A stretch of 64,000 nt of DNA from Hafnia psychrotolerans (GTDB lineage Bacteria; Pseudomonadota; Gammaproteobacteria; Enterobacterales; Enterobacteriaceae). Each line of letters starts with the position of its first letter. Position 1 is the first letter of the stretch. Under the pieces are notes generated by a model. That model was not told the origin of the DNA. It saw only the letters and a list, made by a program, of their open reading frames with translations, and did not search any database. Below, piece after piece: positions 41,783-50,111 of this stretch. The position numbers and the translations under genes were made by a program. The DNA lies in NCBI RefSeq assembly GCF_014639435.1, contig NZ_BMFZ01000002.1, forward strand, positions 186,001 to 250,000, in the 5' to 3' direction.

Positions 41783-42280
41783 ATGCATAACGAACTGATT
41801 TTTCGAACTTTTTTAACCGGCATGGGCGCAACACTGATCATGGATGTCTGGACACTGTTTCAGAAACATGTGCTGTCTCTTCCTGCATTGAATTATGCCC
41901 TGGTGGGCAGAGGGTTTTTATGGATGTGGAGGGGAAAATTTATACACAACACCATTGCCGAGACGCCCCCTGTATGCGGTGAAAAAACCGTAGGCTGGGT
42001 AATCCATTATTTTACCGGAATATTCTTCGCCTTCATTCCGGCGGGACTAAGTGGAGCCAACTGGTTCTGGCAACCTTCAATCATGGTGGGCCTACTGACA
42101 GGAATACTCAGCCTGGTTGCACCGTTGTTAATCATGCAGCCATCATTCGGCTTTGGAATCGCTGCAGCCAAAACGCCTCATCCCCAAAGAGCCCGTTTTC
42201 TGAGTTTTTTAACACATCTGGTATATGGCTTTGGGTTGTATATTACAGTGAAGGTGATCGTCGCGTGGTCCTCAATGTAA
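41783..42280 (+). CDS. DUF2938 family membrane protein
   Basis: A 165-residue protein with about four transmembrane segments and the family blocks GMGATLIMDVWTLFQK near the start and GRGFLWMWRGKFIHN. Function unknown. Genes of this family often lie next to MerR-type regulators; here the regulator is divergent with a MerR-type promoter between them, so induction by an unknown stress ligand is likely. Confidence 0.85.
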   Translation: MHNELIFRTFLTGMGATLIMDVWTLFQKHVLSLPALNYALVGRGFLWMWRGKFIHNTIAETPPVCGEKTVGWVIHYFTGIFFAFIPAGLSGANWFWQPSIMVGLLTGILSLVAPLLIMQPSFGFGIAAAKTPHPQRARFLSFLTHLVYGFGLYITVKVIVAWSSM

Positions 42281-42298
42281 TAGAGGTTGGCTCATCAT

Positions 42299-42334
42299 TA
42301 CCCTATCTAAATCATCCGCAATCTAGATAGGGTA
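42299..42334. terminator. Bidirectional terminator hairpin
   Basis: TACCCTATCTA (42299-42309) and TAGATAGGGTA (42324-42334) make an 11-bp stem between the convergent DUF2938 and quinone-oxidoreductase genes. Confidence 0.6.
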
Positions 42335-42375
42335 TCGGACTGACTCGCTGAGTATCGTGTTAAATCTCCTCAATA

Positions 42376-43311
42376 TCAGAGGGTGAAAACCGTGCGGCAA
42401 CGGCTGTCGTCTTCATTCCAGGCATCTTTCACTTCGCTTAACGGGCGAAGACGGAATGGGACGGAGAAATCGCTCTGTGCCGCAGCTTGTAATAATTCCC
42501 CTACTGAAGCCACCAACTCTGCATTCGATACGCTGCCCAGACCGCTGCCCATCAGGGTTAACCCTGATGAGCGCAGCAATTTGCTGTGCAATGCGATTTC
42601 CTGACCACTCAGCGAGCCAATCTGGACAAAACGTACCACTCTGGCACCGCCTGCAACAGCGGACTTCATGATATCCAAAGCACTTTCCCCCCAGAGATAA
42701 TCCAGAACGACATCGATCCCCTCTTCCATCAGTGCGGGGAGTTCACGCGGCAATGCTTCCAACGTAAGGGTAATATCCGCACCCTGATTACGTAGCTTCT
42801 CCAGCACTTCCGTATTACGTCCGGTCGCAATGATTTTCCCCGCACCAAGATGACGGGCGATACGCACTGCCAGACCGCCTGAGGTGCCTGTTGCACCATT
42901 GATGAGAACAGTTTCTCCTTTTTGTACCTGTGCCAGACGCGTTAACGCCGCCCAGGATGACATACCGGGATTACCCAGGGCGGCGGCCATAGCAGGATCG
43001 AGTGTTGCAGGGAGCGGGACGATGCTTTTTTTCGTCACCAGTGTCTTCTCTGCCATACTTCCAAAAGGAGAATTTAAGGCGAAGAAAAAGACCGGATCGC
43101 CGTTAGCCAGGTAACCGGCACCATCGATTCCGGGTATAAATGGATATTGAACCGCTGAGCTGTAATGTGTTCCCGCTGCTCGTGACTTGGCCAGTTGGCT
43201 GATGGCGGCGGCTTTCACGTTGACCACACTATGCCGCTCATCTGCTTGAGGGTCGATGAAATCCCCGTAAACCGGCGTTTCGCCGTTCTTAATAACCATT
43301 GCTGCTTTCAT
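42376..43311 (-). CDS. Zinc-independent quinone oxidoreductase (medium-chain dehydrogenase/reductase)
   Basis: A 311-residue MDR-family enzyme. The start at 43311 (MKAAMVIKNGE) follows the family N-terminus; an upstream in-frame extension is rejected. The NADPH-binding motif INGATGTSGGLAVRIARHLGA lies at about 140-160, and no zinc-ligand cysteines are seen, as in QOR enzymes. It probably reduces quinones or enones with NADPH. It is divergent from a MarR-type gene, with a palindromic operator between. Confidence 0.88.
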   Translation of the reverse strand: MKAAMVIKNGETPVYGDFIDPQADERHSVVNVKAAAISQLAKSRAAGTHYSSAVQYPFIPGIDGAGYLANGDPVFFFALNSPFGSMAEKTLVTKKSIVPLPATLDPAMAAALGNPGMSSWAALTRLAQVQKGETVLINGATGTSGGLAVRIARHLGAGKIIATGRNTEVLEKLRNQGADITLTLEALPRELPALMEEGIDVVLDYLWGESALDIMKSAVAGGARVVRFVQIGSLSGQEIALHSKLLRSSGLTLMGSGLGSVSNAELVASVGELLQAAAQSDFSVPFRLRPLSEVKDAWNEDDSRCRTVFTL

Positions 43312-43341
43312 TGATATCACCTTCTGTTGATGGAAAAATAA

Positions 43342-43354
43342 GTGTATAATACAC
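43342..43354. promoter_or_regulatory. Candidate MarR operator
   Basis: GTGTAT-A-ATACAC is a perfect 6-bp inverted repeat with a one-base centre, located 31 bp from the quinone-oxidoreductase start and 29 bp from the marR-type start. Its position suggests control of both genes. Confidence 0.55.
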
Positions 43355-43382
43355 ACAATATTAGTGTTTCCAGAGGCCGTCA

Positions 43383-43850
43383 ATGAAAAGAGTGCAAAAT
43401 ACACATAAAAGCACAAGCTTTGATGATTTACATGATACGTTGCTGGCGATCGTAAATGCCTTCAACCGCCCGCAACGTGATGAAATCATGATAAAAGATT
43501 CCGGGATAAGTCTTGATCGCGCGTTATTTCCGCTTCTGGTGCTGATAGGCCGCTTTGGCCCAATAGGTGTAGGAGAACTCGCTGACCGGGTGGGTCGGGA
43601 TTACACCACGGTGAGCCGTCAGGTCGCTAAACTCGAGCAAATCGGTCTAACCCAGCGACAGAAGAATGAAAAGGACAAGCGAATTAATGAAGCGGTGATT
43701 ACGCCTGAAGGAAAAATGATGACCGATAAAATCGATCAAACGCGAGCACGCATTTATGGCAGTATCTTTCAGAATTGGCCAAATGATGAGAGCGCTGAAC
43801 TGGAAAGATTATTGAAGAAGTTCATGAATGACTTCACGACGCTGGAATAA
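43383..43850 (+). CDS. MarR-family transcriptional regulator
   Basis: A 155-residue winged-helix regulator: IGVGELADRVGRDYTTVSRQVAKLEQIGLTQRQKNEKDKRINEAVITPEGK covers the recognition helix and the beta-wing with DxR-type residues. It is divergent from the quinone oxidoreductase gene and probably represses it until a phenolic or electrophilic ligand binds. A strong terminator follows. Confidence 0.9.
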   Translation: MKRVQNTHKSTSFDDLHDTLLAIVNAFNRPQRDEIMIKDSGISLDRALFPLLVLIGRFGPIGVGELADRVGRDYTTVSRQVAKLEQIGLTQRQKNEKDKRINEAVITPEGKMMTDKIDQTRARIYGSIFQNWPNDESAELERLLKKFMNDFTTLE

Positions 43851-43869
43851 AACAAATAATTAGCCACAT

Positions 43870-43903
43870 AAAAAACCCGGGAACCTGAGTTGCCCGGGTT
43901 TTT
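43870..43903 (+). terminator. Intrinsic terminator of the MarR gene
   Basis: AACCCGGG (43874-43881) and CCCGGGTT (43893-43900) form an 8-bp GC-rich stem flanked by A and T runs, 20 bp after the stop codon. The following 273 bp (43904-44176) carry no gene I can support. Confidence 0.88.
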
Positions 43904-44176
43904 CAACAAACGGTGCTCTTAATATATTCACACCTGTGATCACACTTTTTAACGCTCAAGCCTTTTACGCCACAGCTTTAATTCCTGCTAACATTCGCTA
44001 ATGTGAAGACGTGAATATTCAACTTCTCATGATATGAAATTGCAATATACACATTCTCCTTCATTGTTGAATGTGATAGATGATTGATGTCTAAAAAAGA
44101 CGTCAGTCTATCCCGCAGAACTTTCCAATAAGCGTGAGCAGGCTATTTTATATGAAGCTGTATTCTAGTCGTTTGT

Positions 44177-45472
44177 TTATTTAAATTGAGGGAGATACGC
44201 TTTGTTGATCTCAATCATTTCATCCAGAATCTGCTTAGTAATATGCCCTTTTCTTACCAGCGGGTTAATGGTTAATGCCTGCAGGGCTGCGCCATAATTA
44301 CCTTCAACCCCGGCCTTAACGGTTAATTCTTCAAAGGCTTTTTGGAGTTGTAATGTTCCACGGATTGCCGGATTTTCAATGGCAGGAATATTTAATGGGT
44401 GGGCCCCCGACGCGGTAATCAGCGAGGTGACTTCAATCGCACAATCTGACGGCAATTCAGAAATCGTACCGTTGTTGCGCGTATTGACGTGCATGAGGAT
44501 ACCTTTATTATTATAGATGCTATTAATCAACTCACATGCCGCATCCGAATAGTAAGCACCGCCCCGCTCCTCAAGCTGTTTAGGCTTAGTCGCGAGATTT
44601 ACATCCTCATATAATTTGAACAGTTCTTTTTCGATCGCTTGGACTTCTTCGCCACGCGTTATGAAGTCTTTCGCATCCATCTCCTTATGTTCAGCCTCAT
44701 CCTGCATATAGTAGTACTGATGATAGCCACATGGAATTGCACCAAGTTGTTTCAGTTGCTCGGGTACCCATGTTACTTTGCCAAGGTTTTTCGGCAGTTC
44801 AAAGTCATCCCCTGAACACATTCTGTCAATGACGTCTTTAATATGGTCTTTCCCATGATTATCCCAAATGTGAAATGCATGGATAAAATGGTTTAGGCCT
44901 GCAAACTGGATCTGAACCTTTTTCCCAAGCAGTTCCTCAATGCCGTATTGAGTAATCACAGGGACATTGCATAAACCAATCACTTTAACGTTAGTATGCT
45001 TTAATACCGTTTCAGTAATGATACCTGATGGATTAGTAAAGTTAATCAGCCAGGCATCCGGGCATATTGCTTCAATATCCCGACAAAGATCCAGCGTAAC
45101 CGGAATGGTGCGCATGGCTTTTGCAAACCCACCGATGCCATTGGTTTCCTGGCCAATCATTCCATATTTATGTCCAAGGCGTTCGTCTTTAATTCGTGCA
45201 GGGATCATACCCACCCGCATTTGCGAGCACACAAACGATGCGCCCTCTAACGCCTCGGCGCGGTTAAATGTTATCGTGAGATTAATCGGCAAGCCAGCCT
45301 TTTGAATCATTCGGATGGCAAGCGCACCAACGGTTTCAACTTTATAGCGGCCTTCTTCAATGTCATAGAGGACGATATCAGTAATAGGCAGTTCGTGATA
45401 CCGCTTGATGAAGCCCTCCACTATTTCCGGAGTATAGCTGGAACCACCACCAATAATTGCGATTTTAAGCAT
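44177..45472 (-). CDS. 6-phospho-beta-glucosidase, glycoside hydrolase family 4
   Basis: A 431-residue NAD+- and Mn2+-dependent GH4 enzyme that splits phosphorylated beta-glucosides (cellobiose-6-P type) brought in by the adjacent PTS. The start at 45472 gives MLKIAIIGGGSSYTPE, the dinucleotide-binding motif. Metal ligands are present as Cys in GLCNVP and His in LNHFIHAF; the substrate-phosphate region NFTNPSG is intact. It is the last gene of the operon and overlaps the IIA gene by eight bases. Confidence 0.93.
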   Translation of the reverse strand: MLKIAIIGGGSSYTPEIVEGFIKRYHELPITDIVLYDIEEGRYKVETVGALAIRMIQKAGLPINLTITFNRAEALEGASFVCSQMRVGMIPARIKDERLGHKYGMIGQETNGIGGFAKAMRTIPVTLDLCRDIEAICPDAWLINFTNPSGIITETVLKHTNVKVIGLCNVPVITQYGIEELLGKKVQIQFAGLNHFIHAFHIWDNHGKDHIKDVIDRMCSGDDFELPKNLGKVTWVPEQLKQLGAIPCGYHQYYYMQDEAEHKEMDAKDFITRGEEVQAIEKELFKLYEDVNLATKPKQLEERGGAYYSDAACELINSIYNNKGILMHVNTRNNGTISELPSDCAIEVTSLITASGAHPLNIPAIENPAIRGTLQLQKAFEELTVKAGVEGNYGAALQALTINPLVRKGHITKQILDEMIEINKAYLPQFK

Positions 45473-45800
45473 TTTGTTTCTCCTTACATTGACGATACAA
45501 CTCAACAATTTCAGTTGCCATTTCTTTGCATAACATACCGTTCATAATATGGTCTTGGATGTGGGTTAAAATCAGAGTCATCGTGACTTTGCCTTTACCT
45601 TCATCTAAACCAATTAACTCTGTCTGGCATTTATGGACTTCTTTAAATATTTCATCAGAGATCTGTAACTGATGAAGTGCTTCCGCATAACATCCCTCGA
45701 GGGCTTTATAAATAGCATTCATCGCCGCGCTTTTTCCCGCACCGGCCTGGCAAAGCAAATTCATTAAATATTCTTCATCAAGAAGAGAATGAGATTCCAT
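45465..45800 (-). CDS. PTS lactose/cellobiose-family IIA component
   Basis: A 111-residue helical IIA protein of the lactose/N,N'-diacetylchitobiose family. The phosphorylated His lies in LTHIQDHIM, corresponding to the conserved VHAQDHLM of ChbA/LacF proteins. It transfers phosphate from HPr to the IIB protein encoded upstream. Gene order IIB-IIC-IIA-GH4 is complete and typical of a beta-glucoside utilisation operon. Confidence 0.93.
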   Translation of the reverse strand: MESHSLLDEEYLMNLLCQAGAGKSAAMNAIYKALEGCYAEALHQLQISDEIFKEVHKCQTELIGLDEGKGKVTMTLILTHIQDHIMNGMLCKEMATEIVELYRQCKEKQNA

Positions 45801-45831
45801 AATTAAACCTATATCTGTTGTTTATATTAGA

Positions 45832-47124
45832 TTATTCAGTTCGAAGGTGCTGTTCCGACTCTTCTTTTAATAATGACCTTTCATATATCTTAAAGAAGGG
45901 GAAATAAATAATGGTGGCAAGTGTAAAGTTAATCGCAACAATGACCAGAGCCTGAATTGACCAGTTTGTTGACCACATGGCACCAATCGGTGCTGGAGTC
46001 GTCCATGGCGGAATAATAACGATTCGATGGAGTAGCTCAAGTTTAAAGGCAAACCATGTCACCGTACCGCAAACGAGAGGCGCCACGACCCATGGAATGA
46101 AAAACAAAGGATTGAGCACAATTGGCGTACCAAAGACTACCGGCTCATTTATGTTAAAACATCCTGGAATTAATGATAATTTTCCAATTGATTTTAAATG
46201 TAATGAGCGTGACCGCAAGAACAGTAGGACTAACCCAAAGGTCGCGCCTGATCCCCCCAACTGAATAAAAAAGTCAATGAATGGCTGAGCAAAAATTGTG
46301 GGCAGTTCTTTTCCTGGAACGCCTGCGGCGAGCGCTTGCTGGTTCACCGCTAAGTTGGATAAAACAAAGGGGGCGATAACTCCGCTCGCAATCGTTGCCC
46401 CATGAACACCCGCCCACCATAACACCTGAGCAATGAGCGTGATCATCAGTACGGCCCACAGACTGTCAGAAGCAGAAATGAGCGGTTTGAATGCCTGCAT
46501 GATTAGCTCAGGAATGATCATCCCCGTTTTCTGGTAAATAAACACACTCAGGGGATATACAACAATCATCACTAAGGCTATTGGAATCAGTAAGTCAAAC
46601 GATTGCCTGATTTTATCGGGAACTTGCTCTGGTAATTTCAATCCAATGTTGTTTTTTATTAAAAATTGCATCATTTCAGGAATAAAAATCCCGATGATCA
46701 TTGCCGTAAAAATCCCCGTTCCCCCCATATTTTTTATAGGTAACGCTCCGTCAGTCATGGGGGCTGAAAGCATTAAAAAGGTGACCAGTGATAAGAGGCC
46801 CGCGAGAAATGGGTTAAGCTTGCGGTAGTTTTTGGCTAAGTGATAACCGAGCCCAGTGACGACCCATAATGCCATCATAGCCATAGTGTAATTATACGGG
46901 GCCATAATTTCATTATGATATTTAGTTGCAAATACAGTCCAAAAATTCACAGTTTGCTTTGAGAATGGAGGGTACGCAATAACCAGTGCAAAGGAACCCA
47001 CAATAATAAAAGGGATCGCACCAATGAAAGCATCCCTAATTGCCATAACATGTCGCTGGGCCCCAATTCTGCCAGCAAAAGGTGCAAGATGCTCTTCCAA
47101 AAAATAGAATAATTTGTTTTTCAT
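45832..47124 (-). CDS. PTS cellobiose-family IIC permease
   Basis: A 430-residue membrane component with about ten transmembrane segments that moves the sugar and presents it for phosphorylation. Characteristic segments are the N-terminal APFAGRIGAQRHVMAIRDAFIG, the substrate-loop NINEPVVFGTPIVLNP and the IIPPWTTPAPIG motif. AGGTG precedes the ATG. It lies 31 bp upstream of the IIA gene. The gap to the IIB gene contains a decayed repeat of the IIB 3' end. Confidence 0.94.
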   Translation of the reverse strand: MKNKLFYFLEEHLAPFAGRIGAQRHVMAIRDAFIGAIPFIIVGSFALVIAYPPFSKQTVNFWTVFATKYHNEIMAPYNYTMAMMALWVVTGLGYHLAKNYRKLNPFLAGLLSLVTFLMLSAPMTDGALPIKNMGGTGIFTAMIIGIFIPEMMQFLIKNNIGLKLPEQVPDKIRQSFDLLIPIALVMIVVYPLSVFIYQKTGMIIPELIMQAFKPLISASDSLWAVLMITLIAQVLWWAGVHGATIASGVIAPFVLSNLAVNQQALAAGVPGKELPTIFAQPFIDFFIQLGGSGATFGLVLLFLRSRSLHLKSIGKLSLIPGCFNINEPVVFGTPIVLNPLFFIPWVVAPLVCGTVTWFAFKLELLHRIVIIPPWTTPAPIGAMWSTNWSIQALVIVAINFTLATIIYFPFFKIYERSLLKEESEQHLRTE

Positions 47125-47144
47125 AAGACACCTGATAAGTAGAT

Positions 47145-47219
47145 TTTTGACAGGTCTCGATTTAGGCCTGCTTTTCTATTAAGCATGCCGCAATCTTTCT
47201 TTTTTATTCTAAAACAGGG
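47145..47219 (-). repeat. Decayed tandem copy of the IIB 3' end
   Basis: This segment matches 47229-47303 at about three bases in four over 60-75 bp, with a constant offset of 84 bp (28 codons). In the reading frame of the copy it still spells KDCGMLNRKAGLNRDLSK against KDYGMLNGEAILNQALSK of the real gene. Confidence 0.75.
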
Positions 47220-47222
47220 TGG

Positions 47223-47528
47223 TTAATTTTTTGACAAGGCTTGATTTAGGATGGCTTCGCCATTAAGCATTCCATAATCTTTCATTTCTATTTTATAACA
47301 CGGCTTATTTGACTCATCGCATCGCTTTTTGAAATCCTTGAATTTGTAACTGACCTGGGGAGCCACCATGCAAACATCATAACGTGGTAGCACATCTTCA
47401 AATTCAGAAATTGAATAGGCTTCAATCTCTACATCAAGATTTTTCTCCGTGACCACCTTCCTCATTTTATTAACAACCATTGATGTCGACATACCTGCAG
47501 CACAACATAAAAAAATTTTAGTCGTCAT
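47223..47528 (-). CDS. PTS lactose/cellobiose-family IIB component
   Basis: A 101-residue IIB protein. The phosphorylated Cys is in FLCCAAGMSTS near residue 9, followed by the phosphatase-like loop, and VCMVAPQVSYKFKDF matches the family's central strand. It is the first structural gene of the PTS operon, 41 bp after the GntR gene on the same strand. Its 3' terminal 25 codons are partly duplicated downstream. Confidence 0.94.
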   Translation of the reverse strand: MTTKIFLCCAAGMSTSMVVNKMRKVVTEKNLDVEIEAYSISEFEDVLPRYDVCMVAPQVSYKFKDFKKRCDESNKPCYKIEMKDYGMLNGEAILNQALSKN

Positions 47529-47569
47529 AATATCCCCTCATTGAACATGATTATATTGCGAATATTTTT

Positions 47570-48271
47570 TCATCGTGCATAGAATTCAAAGCTGTATTGG
47601 TTTAGTCGGAAAATATTAATGCTATACTCAAAGGCTTTCCCCTCTTCATACTCCCCAATTGAAATAACTTTCAACAGTGGGTGGTTGATTTTAACATCAA
47701 GCATTTTACTTAGTTTTTTATCAGCGAGTTCAACGGACACAATTTGTTTATTCCCATAAATATGCATTCCTTTCGAACGAACATAGCCATATTTTGAGCC
47801 TGACATAATCTCAACGGTCAGGTCCGAAAACATATTGACTGGCATATACGTTCTTTCAAAAATCTCAGGCTCATTATTGATATACCTGATGCGCTCAATA
47901 TGAAAAACCTGATCTGTCGGTGCCAGGCTAAGCCGCTCACCGGCGACGGCATCTGGATGAATGACCTCAAATGTGATGACTTTGGTCGTGACCTCTTTTC
48001 CTTGTTGCTTAATCTCTTGCTGAAAACCGGTTAACTCAGCGGCGCCATGAATCGCTGATTTATTCTTTTTAACATAAGTGCCTGACCCTTTGACTCTGAC
48101 CAACAGGTCCTGCTCCATCAGCAAAGCCAACGACTTACGTAGCGTCATCCTGCTGACGTTATAGATCTCACACAACGCCACTTCGGGGGGAAGCATGTCT
48201 CCTTCCGAATAAAAACCTTCATTAATTTTATAGACGAGGTCATCCGCAATACTGATATAAACAGGCTTCAT
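47570..48271 (-). CDS. GntR/HutC-family regulator of the PTS operon
   Basis: A 233-residue regulator: an N-terminal winged HTH (MLPPEVALCEIYNVSRMTLRKSLALLMEQ) and a UTRA ligand-binding domain (about 85-230), as in TreR/BglR-type sugar-phosphate sensors. It likely binds the phosphorylated beta-glucoside and controls the downstream IIB-IIC-IIA-GH4 genes and itself. Palindromes upstream (48281-48302 and 48328-48344) are candidate operators. Confidence 0.9.
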   Translation of the reverse strand: MKPVYISIADDLVYKINEGFYSEGDMLPPEVALCEIYNVSRMTLRKSLALLMEQDLLVRVKGSGTYVKKNKSAIHGAAELTGFQQEIKQQGKEVTTKVITFEVIHPDAVAGERLSLAPTDQVFHIERIRYINNEPEIFERTYMPVNMFSDLTVEIMSGSKYGYVRSKGMHIYGNKQIVSVELADKKLSKMLDVKINHPLLKVISIGEYEEGKAFEYSINIFRLNQYSFEFYAR

Positions 48272-48280
48272 AGCAACTCT

Positions 48281-48344
48281 TGTACATATTCATGAATGTA
48301 CATATCGTATACATATCGCACTGGCATGTATACCATTAGTATAC
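48281..48344. promoter_or_regulatory. Candidate GntR operators
   Basis: Two inverted repeats lie 10-73 bp before the GntR start: TGTACAT (48281-48287) / ATGTACA (48296-48302), and GTATAC-CATTA-GTATAC (48328-48344). The GTATAC/GTACAT halves are related, as expected for binding sites of one HutC-type dimer. Confidence 0.55.
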
Positions 48345-48397
48345 CTATGAGTTTGTTATTTTGTGACCGATCTCACATCATTTAGGCGTCAACACCC

Positions 48398-48565
48398 ATG
48401 CTGAGTACCAATAGCGGTGATGAGTCAGTGTTATTGACACTGACGCCCCCAGATGACCAGGTGGTAGAAGACGTCAATGTAATAGAAGAATTAGCGTGGA
48501 AGACCTTCCTGGTGCAGGTTAGCTCATGGCCTCACTGGCGCGACAAACGCACGGCCCGTCGGTAG
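48398..48565 (+). CDS. Possible 55-residue small protein
   Basis: An ATG at 48398 opens 55 codons beginning MLSTNSGDES and ending WRDKRTARR before TAG. The composition is protein-like (acidic middle, then aromatic and basic C-terminal part), but the start lacks a convincing ribosome-binding site and the frame contains an 8-bp perfect hairpin (48424-48444) and the cbpM terminator. No family recognised. It may be a gene remnant. The rest of 48345-48598 shows nothing else. Confidence 0.25.
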   Translation: MLSTNSGDESVLLTLTPPDDQVVEDVNVIEELAWKTFLVQVSSWPHWRDKRTARR

Positions 48566-48577
48566 CGACGGGCCGTG
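48550..48577 (-). terminator. Hairpin after cbpM
   Basis: CACGGCCCGTC (48550-48560) and GACGGGCCGTG (48567-48577) form an 11-bp GC-rich stem with a 6-nt loop, 21 bp beyond the cbpM stop codon. The T-run on the minus strand is weak. Confidence 0.6.
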
Positions 48578-48598
48578 GTACAAACACGGGTGAGTGCT

Positions 48599-48904
48599 TT
48601 AAGAGGTTTGAACAAAACGATCAAGCTGCCTGCGCAATTGATCGTTTTCTTTTTTTAACTGCTCCACTCTCTCAAGCAGTGTCAATGTCATGGCGACACC
48701 AGACCAGTCCAAATCTAGCTCATTTTGCAAGCGCCGGGCACGTTTAAGACCGTTCAATGCCTCTGCATTAAAAATCCAAACGCGGTCTGTTGGCTCTAAC
48801 GGCACAATCACACCCAGCCCGACGACCTCGATCAATTCATCCTGCATGATCCCCGTTGACTGGCATAATTCAGTCACGGTATAGGTGATTTCTATTTCAG
48901 TCAT
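48599..48904 (-). CDS. cbpM: Chaperone modulator CbpM
   Basis: CbpM binds the J-domain of CbpA and inhibits its DnaK co-chaperone and DNA-binding activities. The 101-residue protein has the MerR-like first half (YTVTELCQSTGI, then FNAEALNGLKRARRLQNELDLDWSGVAMTLTLL) and a short C-terminal coiled coil (ERVEQLKKENDQLRRQL). It follows cbpA by six bases on the same strand, the standard order. Confidence 0.93.
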   Translation of the reverse strand: MTEIEITYTVTELCQSTGIMQDELIEVVGLGVIVPLEPTDRVWIFNAEALNGLKRARRLQNELDLDWSGVAMTLTLLERVEQLKKENDQLRRQLDRFVQTS

Positions 48905-48910
48905 AATCGG

Positions 48911-49861
48911 TTACTCCCATGCAGTCCGGGGATTAAATGCCGCCTGCTCTGACAGTTGTTGCCAAAGCGCCCGTGTTTTCTCGTCTGGTTTTGGTGGCAT
49001 GACCACTTTGAGGATGGCGTACAGATCACCCGCGCCCTTTTTACTGACCAGACCTTTGCCTTTAATGCGCAATCGCTGACCACTTTGGCTACCCGCCGGG
49101 ATAGTGATGGCAATTTTCCCCGTCAGTGTCGGTATTTCAACACTGGCACCCAAGGCCGCTTCCCAGGGAACTAACGGCACCACTATGTGTAAATTCTGGC
49201 CATCAACATCAAACATCGGGTGTGGCGCAATGCGAATAATCAGGAATAAATCGCCATGGCTTCCCCCACCAAAACCCGGCGCTCCCTGCCCCTTAAGACG
49301 GATGCGTTCGCCATCAGACACGCCTGGCGGTATTTTGACGTTGAGTGTCTTCGTGATCTCAGGGCCCGGGAAACCCGATGCATCAAGGGTCGGTATCTTG
49401 TAAGAGATCGAACGAGTCTGTTCCGTTAGCGTTTCTTCTAAAAAGATGGGCAGTTCCATCTCAAGATCCTGCCCGCGTACCCCAGCAGATGCTCGATGAG
49501 ATGCATGTTGAGCGGAAGAACCACGATGACCAAAGTAAGATTCGAAAAAGTCTGAGAAGTCATGTGAACCAGCGCCTGCACTGCCGCGCCCCTGTTGACC
49601 ACCGGTATTGTAGGCGGCCTGTTGTTGACCAAATCGTGGATCATTGCGGTGTGATCTTAGTTCGTCGTATTCAGCTCGCTTTTCAGCATCCTTTAATACT
49701 TCGTAAGCCTCGGCAACTTCTTTAAACTTACTTTCAGCATCGGTTTCAGAACTCACATCGGGGTGGTACTTACGTGCCAGCCTGCGATAGGCTGTTTTTA
49801 TCTCTTTTTGGGAAGCCGTGGGCTCGACGCCCATGACGGCATAGTAGTCTTTAAATTCCAT
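48911..49861 (-). CDS. cbpA: Curved DNA-binding J-domain co-chaperone CbpA
   Basis: DnaJ homologue of 316 residues that stimulates DnaK and also binds curved DNA in stationary phase. The J-domain (1-70) contains the HPD motif in [11 protein letters not shown] Gly/Ser-rich linker follows, then the two beta-barrel C-terminal domains, without the zinc finger of DnaJ, as expected. The upstream 250 bp (49862-50111) between this gene and the exporter gene hold no other feature that I can support. Confidence 0.95.
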   Translation of the reverse strand: MEFKDYYAVMGVEPTASQKEIKTAYRRLARKYHPDVSSETDAESKFKEVAEAYEVLKDAEKRAEYDELRSHRNDPRFGQQQAAYNTGGQQGRGSAGAGSHDFSDFFESYFGHRGSSAQHASHRASAGVRGQDLEMELPIFLEETLTEQTRSISYKIPTLDASGFPGPEITKTLNVKIPPGVSDGERIRLKGQGAPGFGGGSHGDLFLIIRIAPHPMFDVDGQNLHIVVPLVPWEAALGASVEIPTLTGKIAITIPAGSQSGQRLRIKGKGLVSKKGAGDLYAILKVVMPPKPDEKTRALWQQLSEQAAFNPRTAWE

Positions 49862-50111
49862 GCGGCAATATCCTTAAATTCAATGTGTTATACACAATAG
49901 ATTTCAAGGTGCAGGGCGACAGCAAACGGAGACAAGCCCGGTAGATGGGCCGAGTCACAACTCAGCCAACCCCTGCAGTTTGAAAAATGACGGGCATAGT
50001 CCCTATAAGATATCCCCATCAGGCGGAGATAAAACCTATTTATGTCTCTTTCCAACTTTTTCAGCCCATCAAACGGGCAACCCTAACGGAGTCCTGCTTA
50101 TCCACGTTCGT

